NCBI GenBank assembly: GCA_030597485.1
Contig: JAUVRU010000173.1
Location: forward strand, 1-5,701
DNA: 5,701 nucleotides
Direction: 5' to 3'
DNA from: Anaerolineae bacterium
GTDB taxonomy: Bacteria > Chloroflexota > Anaerolineae > 4572-78 > NAK82
The notes beneath the pieces were generated by a model. It worked only from the letters and a program-made list of their open reading frames with translations. It was not told the origin of the DNA and did no database searches. Both the position numbers and the translations under genes were made by a program. The first letter of the stretch is position 1; each line of letters begins with the position of its first letter. Positions 1 through 4,551 of the stretch are shown here, one piece after another.

Positions 1-913
1 CCACCTGCTCCCCACTCAATTCATTGTCACGCAGGCCAAACGTTTCGAAGAGCTGGTCCCCGTGCAGGGGAAGAGTGGACAGATCATAACCCACCTGGCC
101 AGAATCGACGCCCCGGTAGTCTGTCGCTAGCAAGGTACATACCTGGACCAAATCGGGGTCAGAAAACCGCGAACGTATGCGGGCATCCATGGCTTCCAGT
201 TCCAAGTTGGAGGTAACGACGGTTGGCATGCGGGCGTTGTAGCGATGATTAAAGATCTGGAACAACTTCTCTTTGGCCCATTCGGTGCTGCTCTGAGTGC
301 CCAGGTCATCAAGAACGAGCAACGGCGCGTTTCGCACGGTGTCGAAGCGCTGGTCATAGGTCACTGTGCTGTGGGGGCTGTAGGTGGCACGCAAATGGTC
401 GAGCAAGTCCGGCACAACCACGAACAGAGCCGAACGCCCCTGCGCCAGCTGCTCACTGGCAATCGCCACTGCCAGGTGCGTTTTTCCACAGCCATACCCG
501 CCCAACAATACCAACCATCCACGCGGGTCAGTGGCATACCGCCGGGCAATGTCGTACACGTTACGGAGGTTTTCTCGCTTCGCCTCCGTCAGTCCCACAC
601 CGTCGGGGTTGAAGCTCTCAAACGTATAGCGCCCCAGGGCCTCCAGGTTGCTGATCGCCCGCAGGCCTGCCGAATGCTGGGATTCTAGCTTTGCTCGCTG
701 GCAGGAACAGGGCACGATTTTGCCGAAGTCCTGATGGCCCACGGGCACGTCTTGTCGCAGGTATCCAGCACCACCACAAACAGGGCACGGGGTGGTACTA
801 CTATCTTGAGCAGATGGAGCACTGCCTTGAGAATCAGTGCTCGAAGAATTGCTCGAACTCCTCGTCGGTATACCAACGCTGTTCTGCTTGAGTATGCTTC
901 CGACTGGTTCCAT
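1..913 (-). CDS. DnaC/DnaI-like AAA+ ATPase with N-terminal zinc ribbon, probable replicative helicase loader (3' end outside window)
   Basis: Probable helicase-loading ATPase acting with the DnaB encoded two genes upstream. The 304 visible residues read without interruption from ATG 913 and run off the left edge. Residues 1-41 are a Ser/Thr-rich linker. A zinc ribbon follows (C43-P-V-C46 ... C69-S-C71). The AAA+ core has Walker A GGYGCGKT at 138-145, Walker B LVLDD ending at D202-D203, sensor I TSN at 234-236 and an arginine-finger-like RIRSR at 245-249. No other in-frame start lies between 913 and the zinc ribbon, so the ATG is well supported although AAGG sits only 3 nt before it. The gene overlaps the DnaD-like gene by 80 nt, suggesting translational coupling. 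Residues 289-304 resemble the segment before the AAA+ core (98-113), so the protein may continue into another module. DnaC/IstB-type ATPases also serve transposons, but no transposase is seen here; the dnaB/dnaD context favours replication. Confidence 0.85.
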   Translation of the reverse strand, partial: MEPVGSILKQNSVGIPTRSSSNSSSTDSQGSAPSAQDSSTTPCPVCGGAGYLRQDVPVGHQDFGKIVPCSCQRAKLESQHSAGLRAISNLEALGRYTFESFNPDGVGLTEAKRENLRNVYDIARRYATDPRGWLVLLGGYGCGKTHLAVAIASEQLAQGRSALFVVVPDLLDHLRATYSPHSTVTYDQRFDTVRNAPLLVLDDLGTQSSTEWAKEKLFQIFNHRYNARMPTVVTSNLELEAMDARIRSRFSDPDLVQVCTLLATDYRGVDSGQVGYDLSTLPLHGDQLFETFGLRDNELSGEQV

Positions 914-1535
914 CGTCCTTACCTTCGGTTGCCCACCGTTCCAAAACCGACCGAATATAGCGCCACTTGCGCACGTTGTTGGCTACAGCAATGTGGAAAG
1001 CATCTTCAATCCAATCGGCAGGATAGGTCGCCTCGGCATCCCTGAGCTCATCGGCCAGGATAGGGGATAGAAGGCCGATGTTGTCCTCGTACAGCTCAAA
1101 GATGTTGGGACGCGGCTCCACGGAGGGCCGTTCCACCATCACCACCCCCTGAGGCTCCATCTTGCCGCTCTCAACGTCGGCCAGCGCCCGCCGTCCGCCA
1201 GTACTGTTGAGCGCATACACGTGCTGCACCCCGGTGCCGGTCCGCACAGCAACCTGCAGCAATGAACCCCGTGCCGCCGCGCCCGCCAGCCCTTCCTCCA
1301 GCATAGCTTCCGGATCCTTACCCAGAACCGCCAATCCGCGTGCGAGAGTCTCGTCCGCTACCAGCTCTGCGTGGGTGAATACCTGCCGCCCACATCGTTG
1401 CCGAAGCCATATGATGTGCAGAATGATCTTCAGCTCGGCCAGATTGTTTATGGATGGCATCAACTCAGCGAAGAAAAGGTCCGGCACCGAGGTGTACTGT
1501 AGTTCCCCTTCAGGAAAGCCGTCAAACGTGGTCAT
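834..1535 (-). CDS. DnaD-domain (DnaB_2) replication initiation protein
   Basis: A 233-residue protein of the DnaD/DnaB-II family, which in Firmicutes remodels origin DNA and helps recruit the helicase-loader complex. Residues about 15-110 are compatible with the N-terminal winged-helix region. Residues about 143-205 form the C-terminal DnaD-like helical domain: it opens with NIFELYEDNIG (144-154) and ends with the family's YIxxxLxxW signature (Y193-I194 ... L198 ... W201). The last ~28 residues are charged and probably disordered; they are the part that overlaps the next gene. The start ATG 1535 lies 6 nt after the dnaB stop with no clear Shine-Dalgarno, so re-initiation by ribosomes finishing dnaB is likely. 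Assignment comes from motif recognition, not a search; the exact primosomal role is inferred from the neighbours. Confidence 0.82.
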   Translation of the reverse strand: MTTFDGFPEGELQYTSVPDLFFAELMPSINNLAELKIILHIIWLRQRCGRQVFTHAELVADETLARGLAVLGKDPEAMLEEGLAGAAARGSLLQVAVRTGTGVQHVYALNSTGGRRALADVESGKMEPQGVVMVERPSVEPRPNIFELYEDNIGLLSPILADELRDAEATYPADWIEDAFHIAVANNVRKWRYIRSVLERWATEGKDDGTSRKHTQAEQRWYTDEEFEQFFEH

Positions 1536-1541
1536 CGAGTG

Positions 1542-2912
1542 TTACACCAGTTCTTCCAGTTGTTCGTGCCGAACTTCCAGGTTCTCGAATTGCGCCAGTT
1601 CTTTCCTGAAGAAGGCGTGTATCACACCGGTAGGCCCACTGCGGTGCTTGGAAACCCGGATCTCAGCAATGTTGGGAAACTCGGTATCCGGGGTATACTC
1701 CACGTCGCGGTAGACAAATGCCACCACGTCCGCATCCTGCTCAATGCTACCGCTCTCCCGCAAATCCGAGAGCATTGGCCGCTTGTCCTGCCGTGACTCG
1801 ACGGCACGCGAGAGCTGACTGAGCGCAACCAGGGGGATGTTCAGCTCACGGGCCAGCGACTTCAGTGAACGAGAGATGTAGCTGATCTCCTGCACCCGGT
1901 TGCCATCTGAGCGGAATTCGCCCCGCATTAGTTGCAGGTAGTCCACAATCAGCAAGTCCAGGCCAAACTCGGCGTGGACTCGTCTGGCTTTGGTGCGCAT
2001 CTCCAGAGCAGAGAGGGATGGTGTATCATCAATATACATTGGGGTGTCTGAGAGTAGACCGGTAGCCTGAACAAAGACAGGCCACTCGTCCTCGCGGATG
2101 TCTCCCAGACGCAATCGCTGGCTGTCAATGCCGGTCTCAGCGCTGATCATGCGCTGCACGACCTGTTCGCTGCTCATCTCCAGGCTGAAGACCCCCACAC
2201 GTTTCTGCCACTTGCGAGCAGCGTGCAGGGCAATGGACAGCGCCAGACTGGTCTTGCCCATCCCTGGACGACCGGCAATAATGATCAGGTCCGATCGCTG
2301 AAAGCCCCCCAGCAGCTTATCCAGGTCGACCAACCCAGTAGGGATGCCAATGATCTCTCCTTGATGCTGACTCAGGTACTCAATGCGGTCGTAGTACTCG
2401 TCGAGCACTTGGCGGATTGGCACCAGATCACGAGTCACTCGTTTTTCTGAGACGCCAAAGATGATTGACTCAGCCTGATCCACCACCTCGCCCACATCAT
2501 CTACATCTTGATAGGCCAGTTTCGCAATCTGACCAGCCGAGTCGATCAGCCGTCTCAGTATGGCGGTGCGCTCAACGATGCGGGCATAGTACTCGACATG
2601 GATGCTGGTGGGCGTTGCGTTGATCAGACTGGTCAACAAGGCAGAGCCGCCCACAGCAGCCAGCTGGTCACGACGCTCCAGCTCGTCAGTCAACGTCACC
2701 AGATCAGCCGGTTGATGTCGCTCGTGCAGGTCAAACATCGCCTGGAAGATCGAGCCGTGCCGTTGCACGTAGAAGTCACTTGCCCGCAAGAAGGTGGCCA
2801 CAGGCAAAATGGCATCTGGGTCGATCAATAGTGCTCCCAAGACCGCCTCTTCGGCTTCAAGGTTCTGGGGCAGCTGTTTGTTGAGACCGCTGCCAGTAGC
2901 AGACTCGTTCAT
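1542..2912 (-). CDS. dnaB: Replicative DNA helicase DnaB
   Basis: Full-length 456-residue RecA-fold hexameric helicase that unwinds DNA 5' to 3' at the replication fork and recruits primase. The N-terminal domain (about 15-115) opens with the typical [17 protein letters not shown] stretch. A linker helix follows, then the RecA-like motor from about 185. Visible motifs: Walker A GRPGMGKT (214-221), catalytic Glu in FSLEM (E245), Walker [11 protein letters not shown] (320-329, D324), SQLSR (365-369) and the arginine-finger region SKHRSGPTG (421-429). The length is normal for the family and no intein or gap is seen. The start ATG 2912 fits the usual N-terminus; a GAGGTGGG purine stretch lies upstream but is rather distant (12-16 nt). 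The gene leads a tight cluster with the DnaD-like and loader-like genes, behind a 149-nt leader with a candidate promoter. Confidence 0.97.
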   Translation of the reverse strand: MNESATGSGLNKQLPQNLEAEEAVLGALLIDPDAILPVATFLRASDFYVQRHGSIFQAMFDLHERHQPADLVTLTDELERRDQLAAVGGSALLTSLINATPTSIHVEYYARIVERTAILRRLIDSAGQIAKLAYQDVDDVGEVVDQAESIIFGVSEKRVTRDLVPIRQVLDEYYDRIEYLSQHQGEIIGIPTGLVDLDKLLGGFQRSDLIIIAGRPGMGKTSLALSIALHAARKWQKRVGVFSLEMSSEQVVQRMISAETGIDSQRLRLGDIREDEWPVFVQATGLLSDTPMYIDDTPSLSALEMRTKARRVHAEFGLDLLIVDYLQLMRGEFRSDGNRVQEISYISRSLKSLARELNIPLVALSQLSRAVESRQDKRPMLSDLRESGSIEQDADVVAFVYRDVEYTPDTEFPNIAEIRVSKHRSGPTGVIHAFFRKELAQFENLEVRHEQLEELV

Positions 2913-3022
2913 CGTTCGATCAGTCCCACCTCGCTACTTGGCTAAGCTCCGCCCTCCCCTTCCAACCGGAGCAAGGACGCGAAGCAATCAGATTGAAGAT
3001 GCTACATTGGTTCTTCGAGTTG

Positions 3023-3051
3023 ATAATAAGGTGCAGAGGAGAAGATGAAAA
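3023..3051 (-). promoter_or_regulatory. Candidate sigma70-type promoter for the dnaB cluster
   Basis: On the minus strand, TTTTCA (3051-3046) is followed by 17 nt and TATTAT (3028-3023). This matches the consensus at 4/6 and 5/6 positions with ideal spacing. It lies between the bifunctional-nuclease gene and dnaB and would start transcription near 3016, leaving a leader of about 100 nt. The leader contains a 6-bp inverted repeat (GCTCCG 2946-2951 with CGGAGC 2967-2972) of uncertain meaning. Confidence 0.45.
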
Positions 3052-3061
3052 CAGAAGAGGG

Positions 3062-3562
3062 CTATTCCCCCAAGTCATCAAGATCAAGGGACTCAACGAA
3101 GTCACGGAAGACATCAAGGCGTTCTTCTTCTTCAGCCGTGGTGGCCTCCCTACCGATCTCCTCCTCCGGTGCGATGGCGGCCTGGTCCATAACTTGCTCA
3201 TCCACAAAAATGGGAACACCCACCCGCACTGCCAGCGCTATAGCGTCGCTGGGTCGAGAGTCAATCTGCACCTCCTTGCCATCCACATCCATCAGAATCT
3301 GGGCAAAGAAGGTGTTATTTCGCAGATCATTCACCATGATATGCGACACCTTGACGTCCATCGCACTGATGAGACTCTTGAGCAAGTCGTGAGTCAGCGG
3401 GCGAGCCACCTGCACGCCTTGTAGCTGGATTGTGATCGCATCAGCCTCAAATGGCCCAATCCAGATTGGCAGATATCGGTTACTGTCAGTCTCCTTCAAC
3501 ACCACCATGCGATCCTGGGACATCAGACTGACACGAACGCTGTCAATAGTAACCTCTATCAT
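3062..3562 (-). CDS. Bifunctional nuclease (BFN/DUF151) domain protein
   Basis: A 166-residue soluble protein with the DUF151 fold, a family whose plant founder has DNase and RNase activity and whose thermophile members are structurally known. The cellular role in bacteria is not settled. The BFN domain spans about residues 1-128, with [13 protein letters not shown] (31-43), [11 protein letters not shown] (54-64), [11 protein letters not shown] (103-113) and [10 protein letters not shown] (116-125). The C-terminal ~38 residues are a very acidic tail rich in Glu and Asp. The open frame extends 22 codons upstream to 3628, but that extension looks unlike the family. The internal ATG at 3562 has a strong Shine-Dalgarno GGGAGG (3573-3568) 5 nt away and begins with the typical [11 protein letters not shown], so I chose it. 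It lies upstream of dnaB on the same strand with a 149-nt gap. Readthrough into dnaB is possible because no clear terminator is seen. Confidence 0.92.
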   Translation of the reverse strand: MIEVTIDSVRVSLMSQDRMVVLKETDSNRYLPIWIGPFEADAITIQLQGVQVARPLTHDLLKSLISAMDVKVSHIMVNDLRNNTFFAQILMDVDGKEVQIDSRPSDAIALAVRVGVPIFVDEQVMDQAAIAPEEEIGREATTAEEEERLDVFRDFVESLDLDDLGE

Positions 3563-3567
3563 TGCCA

Positions 3568-3573
3568 CCTCCC
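3568..3573 (-). promoter_or_regulatory. Ribosome binding site that fixes the start of the BFN gene
   Basis: GGGAGG on the minus strand, 5 nt before ATG 3562. It is the best Shine-Dalgarno on this strand and argues against the longer reading starting at 3628, which has no comparable site. Confidence 0.75.
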
Positions 3574-3815
3574 GCCCATGCCAACTGGCAGCGTATCGCC
3601 ACGGATCTTGTGCTACCCAGGTCAGCATTTCGCGGTCACCAACGCCTGCCCCAATCCCCCCCTAAGGATGATCTGGGCCGGCCAGCGAGGAGTCCCGTCT
3701 GACCCCTCGTGCAGATTATCCCCTTTGTAAGAAGCGGACACCAGCGTATTCGCCGATATAGGCAACTGCCGGCACATACGACTGCGAAGCGCGCCGAAAA
3801 AACAATGGCAAATTC

Positions 3816-4376
3816 TCAAGGATTCTGTCTTGAAATGACCCGCAAAGTATGATATAATAATGATAGAGGTGAGTCAATTGCACCTTGCCAGATGGGTTCC
3901 CAGTTTCGGGAGAAAGGACGGTGCATAGCGTGGTGATTGAGATAAACCACAGGTGTGCCCACCCACGGCGTTAACACACAAGCACTCCAGGTATCAGTCA
4001 CATACCAAAGGAGTGAACACCTTGTCAGTGAACTGACAGAAGCACGGGGTGGGCACACAGCCAACAATTTCACCGACGCTGCCTGGGGTGGAGTCGCAAT
4101 TGAGTGTTGGTGGATACGAAAGCAGCCACGGCCCGAGCCGCCGTGGCTGCTTTGATGATGACTTGCTGCCAGAAACCGCCACACTTCCGTGATAGTGATT
4201 TCCTTCTCCGGGCAAACAGCCACGCACGACTCCCAGCCGATACACTCGTCGGCATCCACAACCTCTGCCACTTCCCCGCCGTCTGATTCGGCCAGGACCA
4301 GCACCTCGGTAGGACAGGTGTCCACACAATCGCCGCACGCCTCACATTTCTCAATGTCGAGGGAAATCTGATACAC
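3816..4376 (-). CDS. 4Fe-4S dicluster-type ferredoxin with altered second cluster and abnormal C-terminal extension
   Basis: A small soluble electron carrier. With the start at GTG 4376 (GGAGG at 4389-4385, 8 nt upstream) the ferredoxin domain is residues 1-65, the whole length expected for this family. Cluster I is intact: C11-x2-C14-x2-C17-x3-C21-P. Cluster II reads C45-I-G-W48-E-S-C51-x3-C55-P: Trp 48 (codon 4235-4233) replaces a cysteine ligand, so the site could hold at most a 3Fe-4S or unusual cluster. The frame does not stop after ITEV (61-65 region); Trp 66 (TGG, 4181-4179) sits where a stop would be expected, one base from TGA or TAG. It then continues for about 120 residues of non-family sequence through the hairpin at 4119-4153 to a stop at 3816. 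A GTG at 4391 would add five residues but overlaps the ribosome binding site. Readings: real extension, lost stop codon, decaying gene, or sequence error. Divergent from the TerC-family gene. Confidence 0.72.
   Translation of the reverse strand: MYQISLDIEKCEACGDCVDTCPTEVLVLAESDGGEVAEVVDADECIGWESCVAVCPEKEITITEVWRFLAASHHQSSHGGSGRGCFRIHQHSIATPPQAASVKLLAVCPPRASVSSLTRCSLLWYVTDTWSACVLTPWVGTPVVYLNHHAMHRPFSRNWEPIWQGAIDSPLSLLYHTLRVISRQNP
3830..3858 (+). promoter_or_regulatory. Strong sigma70-type promoter with extended -10
   Basis: TTGAAA (3830-3835), 17-nt spacer, TATAAT (3853-3858), with the extended -10 dinucleotide TG at 3850-3851. The match is 5/6 at -35 and 6/6 at -10, the best promoter in the window. 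Initiation is expected near 3865. No protein gene follows on this strand before the hairpin at 4119-4153, so it most likely drives a noncoding RNA. Confidence 0.75.
3865..4153 (+). ncRNA. Candidate independent structured noncoding RNA, family unknown
   Basis: About 290 nt bounded by the strong promoter at 3830-3858 and the hairpin at 4119-4153. Perfect pairings seen by eye: TCAATTGC 3874-3881 with GCAATTGA 4096-4103, which would close the whole molecule; TGCACC 3879-3884 with GGTGCA 3920-3925, competing with the closing stem; TCCC 3898-3901 with GGGA 3908-3911; GTGGT 3930-3934 with ACCAC 3946-3950; a 12-bp stem GTGTGCCCACCC 3953-3964 with GGGTGGGCACAC 4047-4058; nested in it CACTCC 3983-3988 with GGAGTG 4010-4015 enclosing GGTAT 3990-3994 with ATACC 4002-4006; and TGTCAG/CTGACA 4023-4038 with a TGAA loop. 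CCAACA 4061-4066 can pair with TGTTGG 4105-4110. I see no signatures of RNase P RNA, tmRNA, SRP RNA or a common riboswitch. No covariation test was possible, and the 5' and 3' ends are inferred. Confidence 0.55.
4119..4153. terminator. Bidirectional intrinsic-terminator-like hairpin
   Basis: Arms AAAGCAGCCACGG (4119-4131) and CCGTGGCTGCTTT (4141-4153) pair perfectly over 13 bp around a 9-nt loop. The A-run before and T-run after the GC-rich stem give a short U-tract in either direction. The site lies where both the plus-strand RNA and the minus-strand ferredoxin transcript would be expected to end. The T-tract is only three bases, so efficiency is uncertain. Confidence 0.7.
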
Positions 4377-4382
4377 AATCTT

Positions 4383-4398
4383 CCCCTCCACTGAGGGG
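4383..4398 (-). promoter_or_regulatory. Hairpin that contains the ferredoxin ribosome binding site
   Basis: On the minus strand CCCCTC (4398-4393), loop AGTG, GAGGGG (4388-4383): a 6-bp perfect stem whose 3' arm carries the Shine-Dalgarno core GGAGG (4389-4385) for GTG 4376. If it forms in the mRNA it would limit translation. The 5' arm also belongs to a longer alternative pairing with 4432-4423 (see the repeat entry). Confidence 0.4.
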
Positions 4399-4417
4399 CA
4401 ACAAGCAGGTGCCAGTC

Positions 4418-4446
4418 ATTTTTTGTTGCCCCAAGACTGTGGTAAA
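4418..4446 (-). promoter_or_regulatory. Weak candidate promoter for the ferredoxin gene
   Basis: TTTACC (4446-4441), 17-nt spacer, AAAAAT (4423-4418) on the minus strand, each box 4/6. It would start transcription near 4411, about 35 nt before GTG 4376. Its -35 overlaps the -10 of the opposing candidate promoter, and its spacer carries the inverted repeat copy. Confidence 0.22.
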
Positions 4447-4448
4447 AT
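4440..4448 (+). promoter_or_regulatory. Candidate extended -10 promoter for the TerC-family gene
   Basis: TGGTAAAAT: a TGn extension (4440-4442) joined to TAAAAT (4443-4448, 5/6). No good -35 is present, only a T-rich run at 4419-4425, which is tolerable for extended -10 promoters. Predicted start near 4455, giving a leader of about 97 nt before GTG 4552. Confidence 0.38.
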
Positions 4449-4449
4449 T

Positions 4450-4505
4450 GCGGAGTCTGTTTCCGCCACGATCTCTGGGTGCCGGCCGGAGACAGGTGTC
4501 GTGGC
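4450..4505 (+). promoter_or_regulatory. Potentially structured 5' leader of the TerC-family mRNA
   Basis: GCGGA (4450-4454) pairs with TCCGC (4462-4466). GCCACGA (4465-4471) pairs with TCGTGGC (4499-4505), and the stem continues as TCTC (4472-4475) with GAGA (4489-4492) across a 6-nt bulge. The two hairpins share 4465-4466, so they partly exclude each other. TerC relatives such as YkoY are controlled by the manganese-sensing yybP-ykoY riboswitch, but I do not find its conserved GGGGAGUA loop here. Confidence 0.3.
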
Positions 4506-4551
4506 CTGGTGGGGCCGGCGAACTTCGGAAGGTCAAGAGGGGCAACAACCA

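Larger units (their letters stand above)
3563..4181. other. About 620-nt stretch without a convincing protein gene
   Basis: From left to right: the BFN ribosome binding site and upstream region (3563-3829), where I see only a possible minus-strand -10 box GATAAT (3720-3715) without a matching -35; then a strong plus-strand promoter (3830-3858); then a dense set of inverted repeats (3874-4110); then a 13-bp hairpin (4119-4153) that ends just past the conserved end of the ferredoxin domain on the other strand. The only open frames across 3865-4153 are low-complexity-looking readings without a family resemblance or a good ribosome binding site. Confidence 0.7.
4393..4548. repeat. GAGGGGCAACAA motif: two direct copies and one inverted partial copy
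   Basis: Direct copies at 4393-4404 and 4537-4548 (12/12 identical) and an inverted 10-nt copy TTGTTGCCCC at 4423-4432. The first two copies around 4395-4432 form a 10-bp inverted repeat with an 18-nt loop; the third overlaps the ribosome binding site of the TerC-family gene. The copies are all inside the divergent regulatory region, which suggests an operator or RNA-pairing element rather than chance, but a 12-nt match somewhere in a window of this size is not by itself surprising. Confidence 0.45.

Noticed and set aside
245..688. Plus-strand open frame of 147 codons opposite the loader-like gene.
   Set aside because: It is a shadow: the other strand carries a complete zinc ribbon, Walker A and Walker B in one uninterrupted frame.
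1162..1713. Plus-strand open frame of 183 codons opposite the DnaD-like and dnaB genes.
   Set aside because: Ser/Arg-rich composition, no family resemblance, and entirely antisense to two clearly recognised genes.
2946..2972. 6-bp inverted repeat in the dnaB leader (GCTCCG / CGGAGC).
   Set aside because: Short arms, a 15-nt loop and no T-tract; too weak to call a terminator or regulatory element.
3563..3628. 22-residue N-terminal extension of the BFN protein.
   Set aside because: A strong ribosome binding site precedes the internal ATG 3562, which matches the usual family N-terminus.
3553..3870. AATGATAGAGGT occurs at 3859-3870 and inverted at 3553-3564 (the BFN start).
   Set aside because: One chance 12-nt match is expected in a window of this size, and the two sites have no shared structural setting.
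3860..3928. Short leader peptide (22 codons) starting at ATG 3860 on the plus strand.
   Set aside because: The ATG lies 1 nt after the -10 box, upstream of the expected transcription start, so it would not be in the transcript.
3908..3928. GGGAGAAAGGACGG followed by TGCATAG recalls the conserved P4 region of bacterial RNase P RNA.
   Set aside because: The match to GAGGAAAGTCC is imperfect, the partner 3' P4 strand is missing, and the locus is too short for RNase P RNA.
3955..4155. Plus-strand open frame of 66 codons inside the candidate RNA locus.
   Set aside because: No ribosome binding site before its GTG, no family resemblance, and it ends inside the terminator-like hairpin; the inverted repeats explain the sequence better.
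4423..4551. Longer TerC-family reading beginning at ATG 4423.
   Set aside because: The extra 43 residues are unlike the family, the ATG lies upstream of the candidate promoter, and GTG 4552 has a good ribosome binding site.
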